Below, in pieces: positions 7,618 through 14,307 of a stretch of DNA of 14,476 nucleotides. Origin of the DNA: Candidatus Aerophobota bacterium (GTDB taxonomy: Bacteria > Aerophobota > Aerophobia > Aerophobales > Aerophobaceae). The position numbers were made by a program, and so were the translations under genes. Each line of letters opens with the position of its first letter. Positions within the stretch are counted from its first letter, which is position 1. Under the pieces are notes generated by a model. The model was not told where the DNA came from, ran no database searches, and worked only from the letters and a program-made list of their open reading frames with translations. The DNA is taken from NCBI GenBank assembly GCA_030672545.1, contig DAOVGF010000094.1, positions 1-14,476 on the forward strand, in the 5' to 3' direction.

Positions 7618-9342
7618 TTAGGAGGAAGAAGTCTCCTTCATCACCAATAGATCTCCCTTGTCTGGGGGAACATTCATATAAGGAAGAACCCTTTTCATTA
7701 TCCGACCGAACAGGGGAGCAGCTACTTCGCTAGCATAGTAGGCCCCCGTAGGCCTCTTGACCACAACTATTCCGGCAATTCGAGGAGAACCTACGGGGGC
7801 AAAACCCATAAAGGAGGCAATGTACTTATCGGGAAGGTAACCCTTCCCGTTTAAAGAGGGGATCTGGGCAGTTCCTGTCTTGCCTCCCACGAAATACCTA
7901 TTTAGTTTAGCTCTTTCACCTGTTCCTCCCTCCACCACTCCCTGCATAAAATAACGGATCTTCTCCGAGGTTTCCACGGAGACAGTTCTCCTTATCAGTC
8001 GAGGCTTAATCTCCTTTATTACCTCTCCTTGATGACTCAAAATACACTTGGTCACATAAGGTCGAAATAACCTACCTCCATTAATGAGAGAACAGAGAGC
8101 ACAAACCATTTGTAGGGGAGTAACGGCAATGCCATGACCTATGGAAATGCAGGGCTGATCAGTAAGAGACCATCGGGAAGGAGATCTGACAATCCCCCTC
8201 CCTTCACTGGGTAGGTCAATTCCCATTTTCCCTCCAAAACCCAAAAGGGTGATATGGGAAAATAATTTCTCCCGGCTCAGTTTCTGAGAGGCCCTAATCA
8301 TACCAATATCGGAGGAATGCTGGATAATTTCAGCTAAATTCATTTCTCGGTTAAAGGCGTGCCAGTCTTCAAAAACATGATTAGCTACCCTTAGCGATCC
8401 CTGGCAGTAGATTTTGTCTTCAATGGTCATTAGTGAATTATCCAGAAGAGCACTGACTGTGACTACCTTAAAGGTGGATCCTGGTTCATAAAGATCCTGG
8501 ATCACCCCGTTTCGCCGAAAACGAGCTGAATACTCATTATAAGAACCAGGGTTATAATCCGGCTTATTAGCCAGAGCAAGGATCTCTCCGGTCTGAGGAT
8601 CCATGAAAAGAGCCTCCACTGATTCAGCCTGATGTTTTTTTAGAGCCAAACCGAGTTCCTGCTCAACGATAGACTGGATTATACTGTCAACGGTAAGCAT
8701 TAAATTGTGGCCCGGTATCAATGGTTTCAAAACTCTCTTGGTCAGAGGAATCTCATTTCCCAGAGCATCTGCTTTAAGTAGAAATTGACCTCCCTCACCT
8801 TTTAGTTCTTCATCGTAATAATATTCCACTCCCGCTAAACCTTGATTATCTACTCCGACAAAACCTAAAAGATGAGAGCATAGATTTCCCTGGGGATAGA
8901 ACCGGTCACTTTCCTTTATCCAGCCAATGCCATCGAAGTGAAGGGAGTCAATTTCTTCTTTTTTTGCCAGGGGGAGTTTACGTTTGATCCAGAGAAAAAT
9001 CCGGTCACTTCTCAACTGTCGCAAAAGTCTAGATTCATCCAGATTCAAATGAGAGGAAAGTTCCCGGGCGGTTCTCCCCTCATCGGAGATGGACCTTGGA
9101 CGTACATAAAGAGAATAAGACGGAACATTTACTGTTAGTTCCTGTCCATTGCGGTCCAGAATAGAACCTCTTTCCGAAGAAATCTTTATTATCTTGACCT
9201 GTTCCTTTCTGGCTAAGGCAACAAACTTTTTGTGTTCCAATATCTGAAGATGATAAAGACGAATTTCAATTATCCCTAAAGAAAGGAATATGATAAAGAA
9301 AGGAAGACCTATCCGGATTCTTTTCCCCACCTTTGTAGTCAA
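7618..9342 (-). CDS. ftsI: Septal penicillin-binding protein (transpeptidase) FtsI/PBP3
   Basis: A 574-residue class B penicillin-binding protein, anchored by one N-terminal membrane helix (about 11-29), that crosslinks septal peptidoglycan with FtsW. The pedestal domain begins with the ERGSILDRNGQELT block (57-70) and includes GFVGVDNQGLAGVEYYYDEELKG (160-182). The transpeptidase domain follows. The active-site SxxK is EPGSTFKV, with S289 and K292; KTGTAQ is at 488-493. The second motif, usually SxN, reads SSD (343-345) in QHSSDIGMI. No PASTA domain is present, so it resembles plain FtsI rather than SpoVD or PBP2x. The start is TTG with GGAG about nine bases upstream. It follows ftsL by 76 bp, a gap that holds a possible promoter. 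The identity is secure from motifs and context. Confidence 0.95.
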   Translation of the reverse strand: MTTKVGKRIRIGLPFFIIFLSLGIIEIRLYHLQILEHKKFVALARKEQVKIIKISSERGSILDRNGQELTVNVPSYSLYVRPRSISDEGRTARELSSHLNLDESRLLRQLRSDRIFLWIKRKLPLAKKEEIDSLHFDGIGWIKESDRFYPQGNLCSHLLGFVGVDNQGLAGVEYYYDEELKGEGGQFLLKADALGNEIPLTKRVLKPLIPGHNLMLTVDSIIQSIVEQELGLALKKHQAESVEALFMDPQTGEILALANKPDYNPGSYNEYSARFRRNGVIQDLYEPGSTFKVVTVSALLDNSLMTIEDKIYCQGSLRVANHVFEDWHAFNREMNLAEIIQHSSDIGMIRASQKLSREKLFSHITLLGFGGKMGIDLPSEGRGIVRSPSRWSLTDQPCISIGHGIAVTPLQMVCALCSLINGGRLFRPYVTKCILSHQGEVIKEIKPRLIRRTVSVETSEKIRYFMQGVVEGGTGERAKLNRYFVGGKTGTAQIPSLNGKGYLPDKYIASFMGFAPVGSPRIAGIVVVKRPTGAYYASEVAAPLFGRIMKRVLPYMNVPPDKGDLLVMKETSSS

Positions 9343-9370
9343 AAGTGTTTCTCCGCAGCTTTTGCAGAAT

Positions 9371-9397
9371 ATTATAACTCCGCCTACGTAAGGTCAA
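9371..9397 (-). promoter_or_regulatory. Possible internal promoter upstream of ftsI
   Basis: On the minus strand TTGACC (9397-9392) is followed after 15 bases by TATAAT (9376-9371); TAATAT two bases further gives a 17-base spacer. It lies in the 76-bp ftsL-ftsI gap, 29 bases before the ftsI TTG, so it could add ftsI and downstream transcription. The match is fair, not proof. Confidence 0.4.
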
Positions 9398-9418
9398 CTG
9401 CCAAACCGAGGAAGAGAA

Positions 9419-9691
9419 TTAATGAATCTGACCCAGGGAAATTTTCTTTAAGAATCTGATTTCCACTGGTTCCATTAGTTTCAGTTCTTCACGAGCATAT
9501 CTGTCCAACTCATTTAAGGAAAGAGAGAAAGAAATCCTTTGCTCAAGAAGTTTGTTCTCTTGTCGCACTTCCTTGGCTCTCTGAAATAGTTGATGTTTGG
9601 TATAACCATTTCTAATCAATTCGGAGTTCCCGTATATCTCCAGCCCTATAATTGAGAGAACAAATATGAGGATCAGGATTATCCACTTCAT
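9419..9691 (-). CDS. ftsL: FtsL-like divisome protein
   Basis: A 90-residue bitopic membrane protein: residues 3-21 form one hydrophobic helix right after a two-residue N-terminus, followed by a short extracytoplasmic coiled coil (about 33-60, KHQLFQRAKEVRQENKLLEQR-like). The C-terminal ELDRYAREELKLMEPVE segment fits the FtsL/DivIC pattern, where a conserved aromatic/Ala-Arg-Glu and Leu-x-x-Met-Pro-like block ends the domain. FtsL/DivIC proteins join the FtsB/DivIC-FtsQ subcomplex that activates FtsW-FtsI. FtsL is preferred over DivIC because the gene sits between rsmH and ftsI, the standard ftsL slot; sequence alone is weak in this family. The ATG overlaps a TAATG that arose by a 20-bp duplication, and the ribosome site (AAGAGA) is poor, so expression probably depends on coupling with rsmH. 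Confidence 0.8.
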   Translation of the reverse strand: MKWIILILIFVLSIIGLEIYGNSELIRNGYTKHQLFQRAKEVRQENKLLEQRISFSLSLNELDRYAREELKLMEPVEIRFLKKISLGQIH

Positions 9692-9728
9692 TATTTTCTC
9701 TTACAAATCATTATTTTCTCTTACAAAT
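9689..9728. repeat. Exact 20-bp tandem duplication at the rsmH/ftsL junction
   Basis: Bases 9689-9708 and 9709-9728 are identical. On the coding strand each copy contains a TAATG in which a stop overlaps an ATG. The upstream copy holds the rsmH stop; the downstream copy holds the ftsL ATG. Between them the first ATG opens a six-codon frame (MICKRK) that ends at the second TAATG and repeats the last residues of RsmH. The likely ancestor was a single rsmH-ftsL stop/start overlap. Confidence 0.9.
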
Positions 9729-10616
9729 TTTCTCGGCTACCCGGAGTTTGGCTGAGCGAGCTCTGGGATTCTTTTCTATTTCCCGACCAGAGGGCCTGAT
9801 TATCTTCTTAGTGAGGATTTTGAGATTCTCCTTCCCGGTCTCCTTAAATTTTTGTTTGACAATTCTGTCTTCTAAAGAATGATAACTAATAACACAAATC
9901 CTCCCCGGGGAAGCCAACAATTCAAAAGCTTGATCAAGACTAATGGCTAAGTGCTCCAATTCCCTATTGATAGCAATACGTAGAGCCAGAAAGACCCGGG
10001 TAGCAAAATGAATTCTGCTTTTTCGTCTCACTCCGGCAGGGATGGCTCTGGCCATAACTTGAACCAGATCTGTGGTACTGGTGATAGTATTTTTTCTTCT
10101 CTCTTCTGTGATAAACCGGGCGATTCTATCGGCCCATCTCTCCTGACCAAAATTAAGAAAAATTTTTTTTAACTCGAGGGCGGAAAGCTTATTAACCAAA
10201 TAAGCAGCGGTAGTTTCTTCTCGAAGGTCCATTCTCATATCCAGGGGCGAAGAATAGCGGAAGCTAAATCCTCTTTCCTGGCTGTCCAGTTGTAAGGAGG
10301 AGACTCCTAAATCGTACAGAATTCCATCAACTCTCTTAATTCTCTGTCCTTGCAGAATCGAAGTTAGATCACTGAAATTGGCTCTGACCAGGGTCACACT
10401 TTGAACATATCTGATCAGTTTCTGTCGGGCAACCTCAAGAGCCTCTCCATCTTGATCAATTCCAATTATTCTGACTTGGCCACCAGTTTTCTCAAGAATC
10501 GATAAGGTATGTCCGCCGCATCCCACAGTACAATCAACATAAATTGCTTCCGCCCTCGGTCGCAACCAAAAGAGAACTTCCTCAACCATCACCGGAATAT
10601 GCCCGGTAACAGTCAT
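9711..10616 (-). CDS. rsmH: 16S rRNA (cytosine-1402-N4)-methyltransferase RsmH (MraW)
   Basis: A 301-residue SAM-dependent methyltransferase that N4-methylates C1402 of 16S rRNA in the decoding centre. HIPVMVEEVL (6-15) opens the protein and the SAM-binding motif I is DCTVGCGGH (28-36). DLGVSSLQLD (102-111) with the following ERGFSFR and LDMRMD blocks, FATRVFLALRIAIN (204-217), SYHSLEDRIVK (244-254) and the C-terminal NPRARSAKLRVAEK (283-296) are all typical. The ATG overlaps the mraZ stop as ATGA, with GGAG just upstream, so the two genes are translationally coupled. The 3' end lies in a 20-bp tandem duplication shared with the ftsL start. The length is normal and nothing suggests loss of function. 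Confidence 0.97.
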   Translation of the reverse strand: MTVTGHIPVMVEEVLFWLRPRAEAIYVDCTVGCGGHTLSILEKTGGQVRIIGIDQDGEALEVARQKLIRYVQSVTLVRANFSDLTSILQGQRIKRVDGILYDLGVSSLQLDSQERGFSFRYSSPLDMRMDLREETTAAYLVNKLSALELKKIFLNFGQERWADRIARFITEERRKNTITSTTDLVQVMARAIPAGVRRKSRIHFATRVFLALRIAINRELEHLAISLDQAFELLASPGRICVISYHSLEDRIVKQKFKETGKENLKILTKKIIRPSGREIEKNPRARSAKLRVAEKICKRK

Positions 10617-11053
10617 ATCTCCAGTTCCATTATTTTCTCAGATAACTTTTCAAAGATCGGATGCTTCTGGCAATAATAGACTTCCCATTGCTGACTACTC
10701 CATATCTCCATTTTGTTAAAGGACCCGATAATGGTGACATCGTTTTCGATCCCGGCAAATTCCTTGAGTGTTTGAGGTAAGGTGATTCTTCCCTGGATAT
10801 CGGGTCGAACGGGATGAGCACCGGAAAAGAAGATTCTTACGAAAGCCCGCACATTGGCCTGAGTGGTGGATAGATGTCTTAACTTTTCTCCCAAATTCTC
10901 CCATTCAGAAAAAGGATAGAGAAAAAGACTCTTATCCAGTCCTCTGGTAATAACCAGATCTTTCTCCTCCCTTTCAATTTGTTGGCGATAAGGAGAGGGA
11001 ATAGTTATTCTGTTTTTTTCATCCAAAGTATGGTGAAACTCTCCCATAAACAT
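10613..11053 (-). CDS. mraZ: Transcriptional regulator MraZ
   Basis: A 146-residue MraZ with two tandem SpoVT-AbrB-like half-domains. The first carries MGEFHHTLDEKNRITIP, with the DxxxR motif as DEKNR (the usual G is N). The second carries DIQGRITLP. MraZ is a ring-forming DNA-binding repressor of the dcw operon that recognises repeated GTGG/TGGG boxes in its own leader, and matching boxes are present at 11071-11099. I chose the ATG at 11053 (MFMGEF) because family members begin this way and GGTGA lies five bases upstream. A GTG at 11062 would add three residues without its own ribosome site, and an ATG at 11047 is also possible. It is first in the cluster and overlaps rsmH by 4 bp. Confidence 0.95.
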   Translation of the reverse strand: MFMGEFHHTLDEKNRITIPSPYRQQIEREEKDLVITRGLDKSLFLYPFSEWENLGEKLRHLSTTQANVRAFVRIFFSGAHPVRPDIQGRITLPQTLKEFAGIENDVTIIGSFNKMEIWSSQQWEVYYCQKHPIFEKLSEKIMELEI

Positions 11054-11070
11054 CTGGCTCACCAGTCGTT

Positions 11071-11099
11071 TTCCACTTTACTCCACTTCATTCCACCAC
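11071..11099 (-). promoter_or_regulatory. MraZ operator (three 10-bp-spaced GTGG boxes, plus one overlapping)
   Basis: On the minus strand GTGG occurs at 11096-11093, 11086-11083 and 11076-11073, exactly 10 bp apart, in a repeated AAGTGGA context; a fourth GTGG (11099-11096) overlaps the first. MraZ operators are direct repeats of such boxes with 10-bp periodicity in the mraZ leader. The array starts about at the predicted transcription start, so a bound MraZ ring would block initiation and autoregulate the cluster. Confidence 0.88.
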
Positions 11100-11104
11100 T
11101 CTCC

Positions 11105-11132
11105 ATTATAGAAAAAAAATCCGGCCTGTCAA
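11105..11132 (-). promoter_or_regulatory. Main dcw promoter upstream of mraZ
   Basis: On the minus strand TTGACA (11132-11127) and TATAAT (11110-11105) are both perfect consensus, with a 16-base spacer rich in T. Transcription should start near 11098, at the edge of the MraZ boxes, giving a leader of about 45 bases before the mraZ ATG. It is the strongest promoter match in the window. Confidence 0.9.
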
Positions 11133-11259
11133 GGGAAGCACATTTAAGTTTTATACAGGAAAATTTTGAGTACTGCCTGAGATCTTCTGTCATAAATCCG
11201 GGGAATACGGCGAGCCTTAGCTGAATGTGGCTTTTTGGAGGGTCAATAAGGAATATCGA

Positions 11260-12324
11260 CTACTTCCTGGCGACTTCTTTGATTAAATCTACCGACTTGA
11301 GAAAGACTTCCAATATCTCCGGGTCAAATTGATGACCTGATTGTTGCTTCATTTTTCGCAAAGTCTCCTTTACAGGATAGGGAGACCGGTAAGGTCGCTC
11401 CGAGGTCATAGCATCAAAGGTATCACTCACAGCTAAAATTCTTGCTCCCAGAGGTATCTCTTTGCCCTTGAGCCCGTCAGGATATCCTTTTCCGTCAAAA
11501 CGCTCATGATGAAACTTAATGGCCGGTAATACTCTCCTCAATTGGGTTATGGGCTCAAGAATCCGAACAGCAACAACAGGATGCGATTTAATATGGTCAT
11601 ATTCTTGATCACTTAGTTTTGCTTTTTTGTTAAGAATAACCTCCCGAATACCTATCTTGCCAATATCATGCAGTAAGCCGGCTAGATGAATGTCTTTCTC
11701 TTCTCGCGGGGAAAAATCAAGATTACGGGCAATAAAAGCCGAATAATCAGCCACCCGCTCAGAATGACCGCTGGTATATTTATCCCGAGCTTCCAGACTG
11801 TGAGCAAGAGAAGTAACCGTATTGAGAAAAAGCTCTTCTAACTCTTGAGTCCTTTCTCTCACCTTTTCCTCCAGATTACGCTGATAATCCCGATTTTCCA
11901 GGATTAACCTGCGCTTTTCCAGAGCCCTGGCTACGCTAATGGATACCGCATCGAAATTGAAAGGTTTGGGAATGTAATCCTGAGCTCCCCTCTTCATAGC
12001 CTGGATGGCCATATCGATATCTCTCAAAGCAGTAATCATAATTACCGGCATGTCCGAATCAAGGGACTTGATCTGATCCAAAAGTTGAAGTCCATTCATT
12101 CCCGGCATAGTTATATCACTCAAAACCAGCGCTATATCTTCATCCTTGAAAAGTACCAGGGCTTCAATTCCATCACTGGCGGTGATATATCGATAACCAG
12201 CCCGGCTCAGGTATCGACTCAATACATCACGGACACCTTCCTCGTCATCGACTACCATGATTATCGGAGACCGACTCGATACTTCCGAATTATTGTTTGG
12301 GTGTTCCTTCCTGGCCTTAATCAT
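11260..12324 (-). CDS. Response regulator with HD-GYP c-di-GMP phosphodiesterase domain
   Basis: A 354-residue protein. The receiver domain (about 20-137) has acidic D26/D27, phospho-acceptor D70 in LSDITMPGMNG, T98 and K120 (PKPF). A coiled-coil linker (about 138-170) leads to an HD-GYP domain (about 165-350): GHSERVADY, catalytic HD at H219-D220 (LLHDIGKIG), HH at 272-273 and the GYP loop at 280-282 (DGKGYPDGL). All metal-binding motifs are intact, so c-di-GMP hydrolysis is expected. I chose the ATG at 12324 because AAGGAG lies seven bases upstream. The frame also continues to an ATG at 12462, eight bases after the kinase stop with a weaker ribosome site, which would add 46 residues resembling no domain. 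The partner kinase is directly upstream. Its stop lies about 130 bp before the mraZ promoter, and no clear terminator is visible. Confidence 0.93.
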   Translation of the reverse strand: MIKARKEHPNNNSEVSSRSPIIMVVDDEEGVRDVLSRYLSRAGYRYITASDGIEALVLFKDEDIALVLSDITMPGMNGLQLLDQIKSLDSDMPVIMITALRDIDMAIQAMKRGAQDYIPKPFNFDAVSISVARALEKRRLILENRDYQRNLEEKVRERTQELEELFLNTVTSLAHSLEARDKYTSGHSERVADYSAFIARNLDFSPREEKDIHLAGLLHDIGKIGIREVILNKKAKLSDQEYDHIKSHPVVAVRILEPITQLRRVLPAIKFHHERFDGKGYPDGLKGKEIPLGARILAVSDTFDAMTSERPYRSPYPVKETLRKMKQQSGHQFDPEILEVFLKSVDLIKEVARK

Positions 12325-12470
12325 CCTCAAACTCCTTATTAATGAACTATCAAATTCCCTCAAAAGGCCTTGAGATTCGGACCGCTCACCGAACTTAAAG
12401 AATCCATTCCTTATTTCTCTCGGTGTTACGGACAAACCCTGATGGACAAACACCACTTCCATCTCTTTCC
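12325..12470. other. Kinase-regulator junction or regulator N-terminal extension
   Basis: These 146 bases are either a spacer or code for a 46-residue extension of the HD-GYP regulator, since the frame is open throughout. The translated extension shows no recognisable motif, and a strong AAGGAG sits before the inner ATG at 12324. Two weak inverted repeats (a TTCGG/CCGAA pair and a CTCAA/TTGAG pair) lie in it. No promoter of quality is visible. Confidence 0.4.
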
Positions 12471-13946
12471 CTAAACATCTCCGCCGAGGACCGATTCAGT
12501 TGTGCCAGTAGGAAGTTCCACCACAAAACTCGCCCCCCGGCCTGGTCTACTTACCACAAATAATCTCCCCCCAAGCTGTTTAACTATCTCCCAACTAACA
12601 CTTAGACCCAGACCCGTACCTTCCCCTACCTCCCGAGTAGTGAAGAAAGGATCGAATATTTTTTCAATGTTCTCGGGGGAAATTCCCGGACCAGTATCCC
12701 TGAAGATTACTCTAATTAGATTTTTCCCTTTTTCCGTTTTTACAGTAATTTCTCTTTCCTTTACCTCTTTTAGAGATTGCTGGGCATTGGCAAGAAGATT
12801 CAAGAAGACAATTCCCAGTTGCTGAGTATCAGTAAAAACTGTAGGTAGCTCCGGATCAAACTCCTTAATTAGTTTAATATTAAACTGCTTCAGTCGATAG
12901 CTCTGCAGGAAAATAGCCTCCTCGAGGAGAGAATTAAGGTCTAGATAGTTCCGTTCCGGTTTTTTTTGCCGGGAAAAAACTAAGAGGTCTCGGACAATCT
13001 GGGCAACTCGCTCAGCTTCTCTTTCTATTTTTTGCACGTCAGACCTCACCTGACCACTTATATTAGAATGCAATAAAAGATCACAATACCCCAGCACTCC
13101 AGTGAGCGGATTATTTAGTTCATGAGTCACTCCTGAGACCAATCTACCTATAGAAGCAGCCTTCTCTTCCTGGAAAATCTCTCTTCTAAAATTCTCTTGT
13201 TCAGTAATATCCTGGGCTATAGCTAAAATTCCCGTAATTTTACCTTCTGAGTCGGTAACAACAGTGTTATTCCAGGCCATAATTCTCTTGGTGCCATCTT
13301 TTCTCAAAATTGGGTTGACGTGTGGATTGAGAAACTGACCGCTGGCATTTTTTTGGAAAACTCGTAAAGTATCGGGCACTTCTTTTGAAGGAAGAAAATG
13401 TTCAAACCAATTTTTTCCCACAATCTCTTCCTTTTCGTACCCCAGTAACCGCACTCCGGCCGGATTGATAGAAGTTACTTCACCCTGAAGATTTAGAGTC
13501 AAAATCATTGCTCCCGAAGTCTCAATTAGTTTAAGAGAGAAATCCCTCTCCTGAGCGAGTTCTCTCTCCCACTTCTTTTTCTCCCGCAGGTCTCTGAGCA
13601 CCACTAAATCCAATTTCTCGTCCTGATGGTTAATTAGAAAGGCGTTAACCTGGCAAGGGATTGTTTCTCCTCCTGGGGTAAGAACCTCTATCTCATAGGG
13701 AGCGGGATTTTCCCCTTTCATTCTTCGAGCAAAATTCCGGAGAGTCAATACCTTACTCTCCGGAATGAACAGATCAATCTCCTCCAGAGATTTTCCCAAC
13801 ACCTCGACCGGCGAAAAGCCTGATATCTCTTCAAACCTTTTATTAGCTAATAAAAACGTACCCTGACTATCCAAGATTACTATGGGATCAACGAAGTTGT
13901 CAAAACAGACTTGATATTCTTTAAGGATACTGTTTTCTTTATCCAA
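12471..13946 (-). CDS. PAS-domain sensor histidine kinase
   Basis: A 491-residue cytosolic kinase without membrane helices. Two PAS domains come first: about 8-122 (DPIVILDSQGTFLLANKRFE) and about 130-250 (AMILTLNLQGEVTSINPAG, ending in the PAC-like GILAIAQDITEQE). A HisKA dimerisation domain has the phospho-acceptor H275 in VSGVTHELNNPL. The HATPase domain has the N box around FLNLLANAQQSL (N383/N387), the G1 box DTGPGIS (417-423), the F box IFDPFFTT (430-437) and the G2 box GTGLGLS (443-449). All catalytic motifs are intact. The start is TTG with AGAGGA about nine bases upstream. It precedes the HD-GYP regulator on the same strand and is the likely phosphodonor for its D70. The signal is unknown. 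A good promoter lies at 14068-14096. Confidence 0.93.
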   Translation of the reverse strand: MDKENSILKEYQVCFDNFVDPIVILDSQGTFLLANKRFEEISGFSPVEVLGKSLEEIDLFIPESKVLTLRNFARRMKGENPAPYEIEVLTPGGETIPCQVNAFLINHQDEKLDLVVLRDLREKKKWERELAQERDFSLKLIETSGAMILTLNLQGEVTSINPAGVRLLGYEKEEIVGKNWFEHFLPSKEVPDTLRVFQKNASGQFLNPHVNPILRKDGTKRIMAWNNTVVTDSEGKITGILAIAQDITEQENFRREIFQEEKAASIGRLVSGVTHELNNPLTGVLGYCDLLLHSNISGQVRSDVQKIEREAERVAQIVRDLLVFSRQKKPERNYLDLNSLLEEAIFLQSYRLKQFNIKLIKEFDPELPTVFTDTQQLGIVFLNLLANAQQSLKEVKEREITVKTEKGKNLIRVIFRDTGPGISPENIEKIFDPFFTTREVGEGTGLGLSVSWEIVKQLGGRLFVVSRPGRGASFVVELPTGTTESVLGGDV

Positions 13947-14067
13947 CTTTACTTTCCTCTTTGCCCCAAAACTATAAACTCAACACCGTCAGGCTCTCTG
14001 GTTCTCGGTCAGCCACCCAAAAATAATTTCTTTCCTTAAACTCCTCATTATGATTCTCACTGGCGTT

Positions 14068-14096
14068 ATTATTCCTCAATACTGCTCAGATGTCAA
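14068..14096 (-). promoter_or_regulatory. Promoter for the histidine kinase / HD-GYP operon
   Basis: On the minus strand a perfect TTGACA (14096-14091) and AATAAT (14073-14068, five of six consensus bases) are separated by 17 bases. The predicted start near 14061 gives a leader of about 115 bases to the TTG codon. Its -35 overlaps one arm of the direct repeat at 14094-14125. Confidence 0.7.
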
Positions 14097-14125
14097 GGGG
14101 TCAATTCGACTTACCAAGGAGTCAA
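14094..14125. repeat. Direct repeat near the kinase promoter
   Basis: CAAGGGGTCAA (14094-14104) and CAAGGAGTCAA (14115-14125) differ at one base and start 21 bp apart, two helical turns. The first copy overlaps the -35 of the kinase promoter, so a regulator bound here could control the divergent genes. This is inference from spacing only. Confidence 0.4.
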
Positions 14126-14178
14126 AGCTGCAGTCGCCTCTACCCTTTTTCTTAAAAAGTGATTTGATAAATATTGAC

Positions 14179-14207
14179 TTGACAAACTCACCACCCTTTG
14201 GAAAAAT
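14179..14207 (+). promoter_or_regulatory. Possible promoter for the divergent RsbW-like gene
   Basis: TTGACA (14179-14184) is followed after 17 bases by AAAAAT (14202-14207), four of six consensus bases. It would give a leader of roughly 95 bases before the GTG at 14308. The -10 match is mediocre. Confidence 0.45.
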
Positions 14208-14274
14208 AGTGAGGCTGGAGAGCCGACAGTCAAAACCAAGTTGCTACATATTAACCATCTGTGGTTTAACGGAC

Positions 14275-14294
14275 AGCGGTTCAATAAGACCGCT
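14275..14294 (+). promoter_or_regulatory. Leader hairpin next to the RsbW-like gene's ribosome site
   Basis: AGCGGT (14275-14280) pairs perfectly with ACCGCT (14289-14294) across an 8-base loop, three bases before AGGAG (14298-14302). A second small stem, AACCA/TGGTT, lies upstream around 14253-14266. CCGAC at 14223-14227 could also pair with GTCGG at 14304-14308 next to the start codon. The fold may modulate translation; there is no known riboswitch match. Confidence 0.35.
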
Positions 14295-14307
14295 CCCAGG
14301 AGAGTCG

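Larger units (their letters stand above)
13947..14307. other. Divergent intergenic region between the kinase and RsbW-like genes
   Basis: This 361-bp stretch holds the kinase promoter (-), a candidate promoter (+), the 21-bp-spaced direct repeat and the leader hairpins. The RsbW-like frame stays open upstream to an ATG at 14050, but no ribosome site precedes it and the translation resembles nothing I recognise. I therefore treat the region as non-coding. Confidence 0.55.

Noticed and set aside
9730..9745. GGCTACC near the rsmH 3' end as another REP unit
   Set aside because: It is part of conserved rsmH coding sequence and no hairpin of the REP type follows it.
10630..10904. Extra minus-strand frames inside mraZ
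   Set aside because: Both overlap mraZ in other frames and have no recognisable motif or ribosome site.
11133..11259. Intrinsic terminator after the HD-GYP gene
   Set aside because: Only short weak inverted repeats are seen, with no T tract after a GC-rich stem.
14050..14307. Open upstream extension of the RsbW-like frame to an ATG at 14050
   Set aside because: There is no ribosome site at 14050, the translation resembles no domain, it would run through the promoter region, and the GTG at 14308 has AGGAGAG at good spacing and matches the family's N-terminus.
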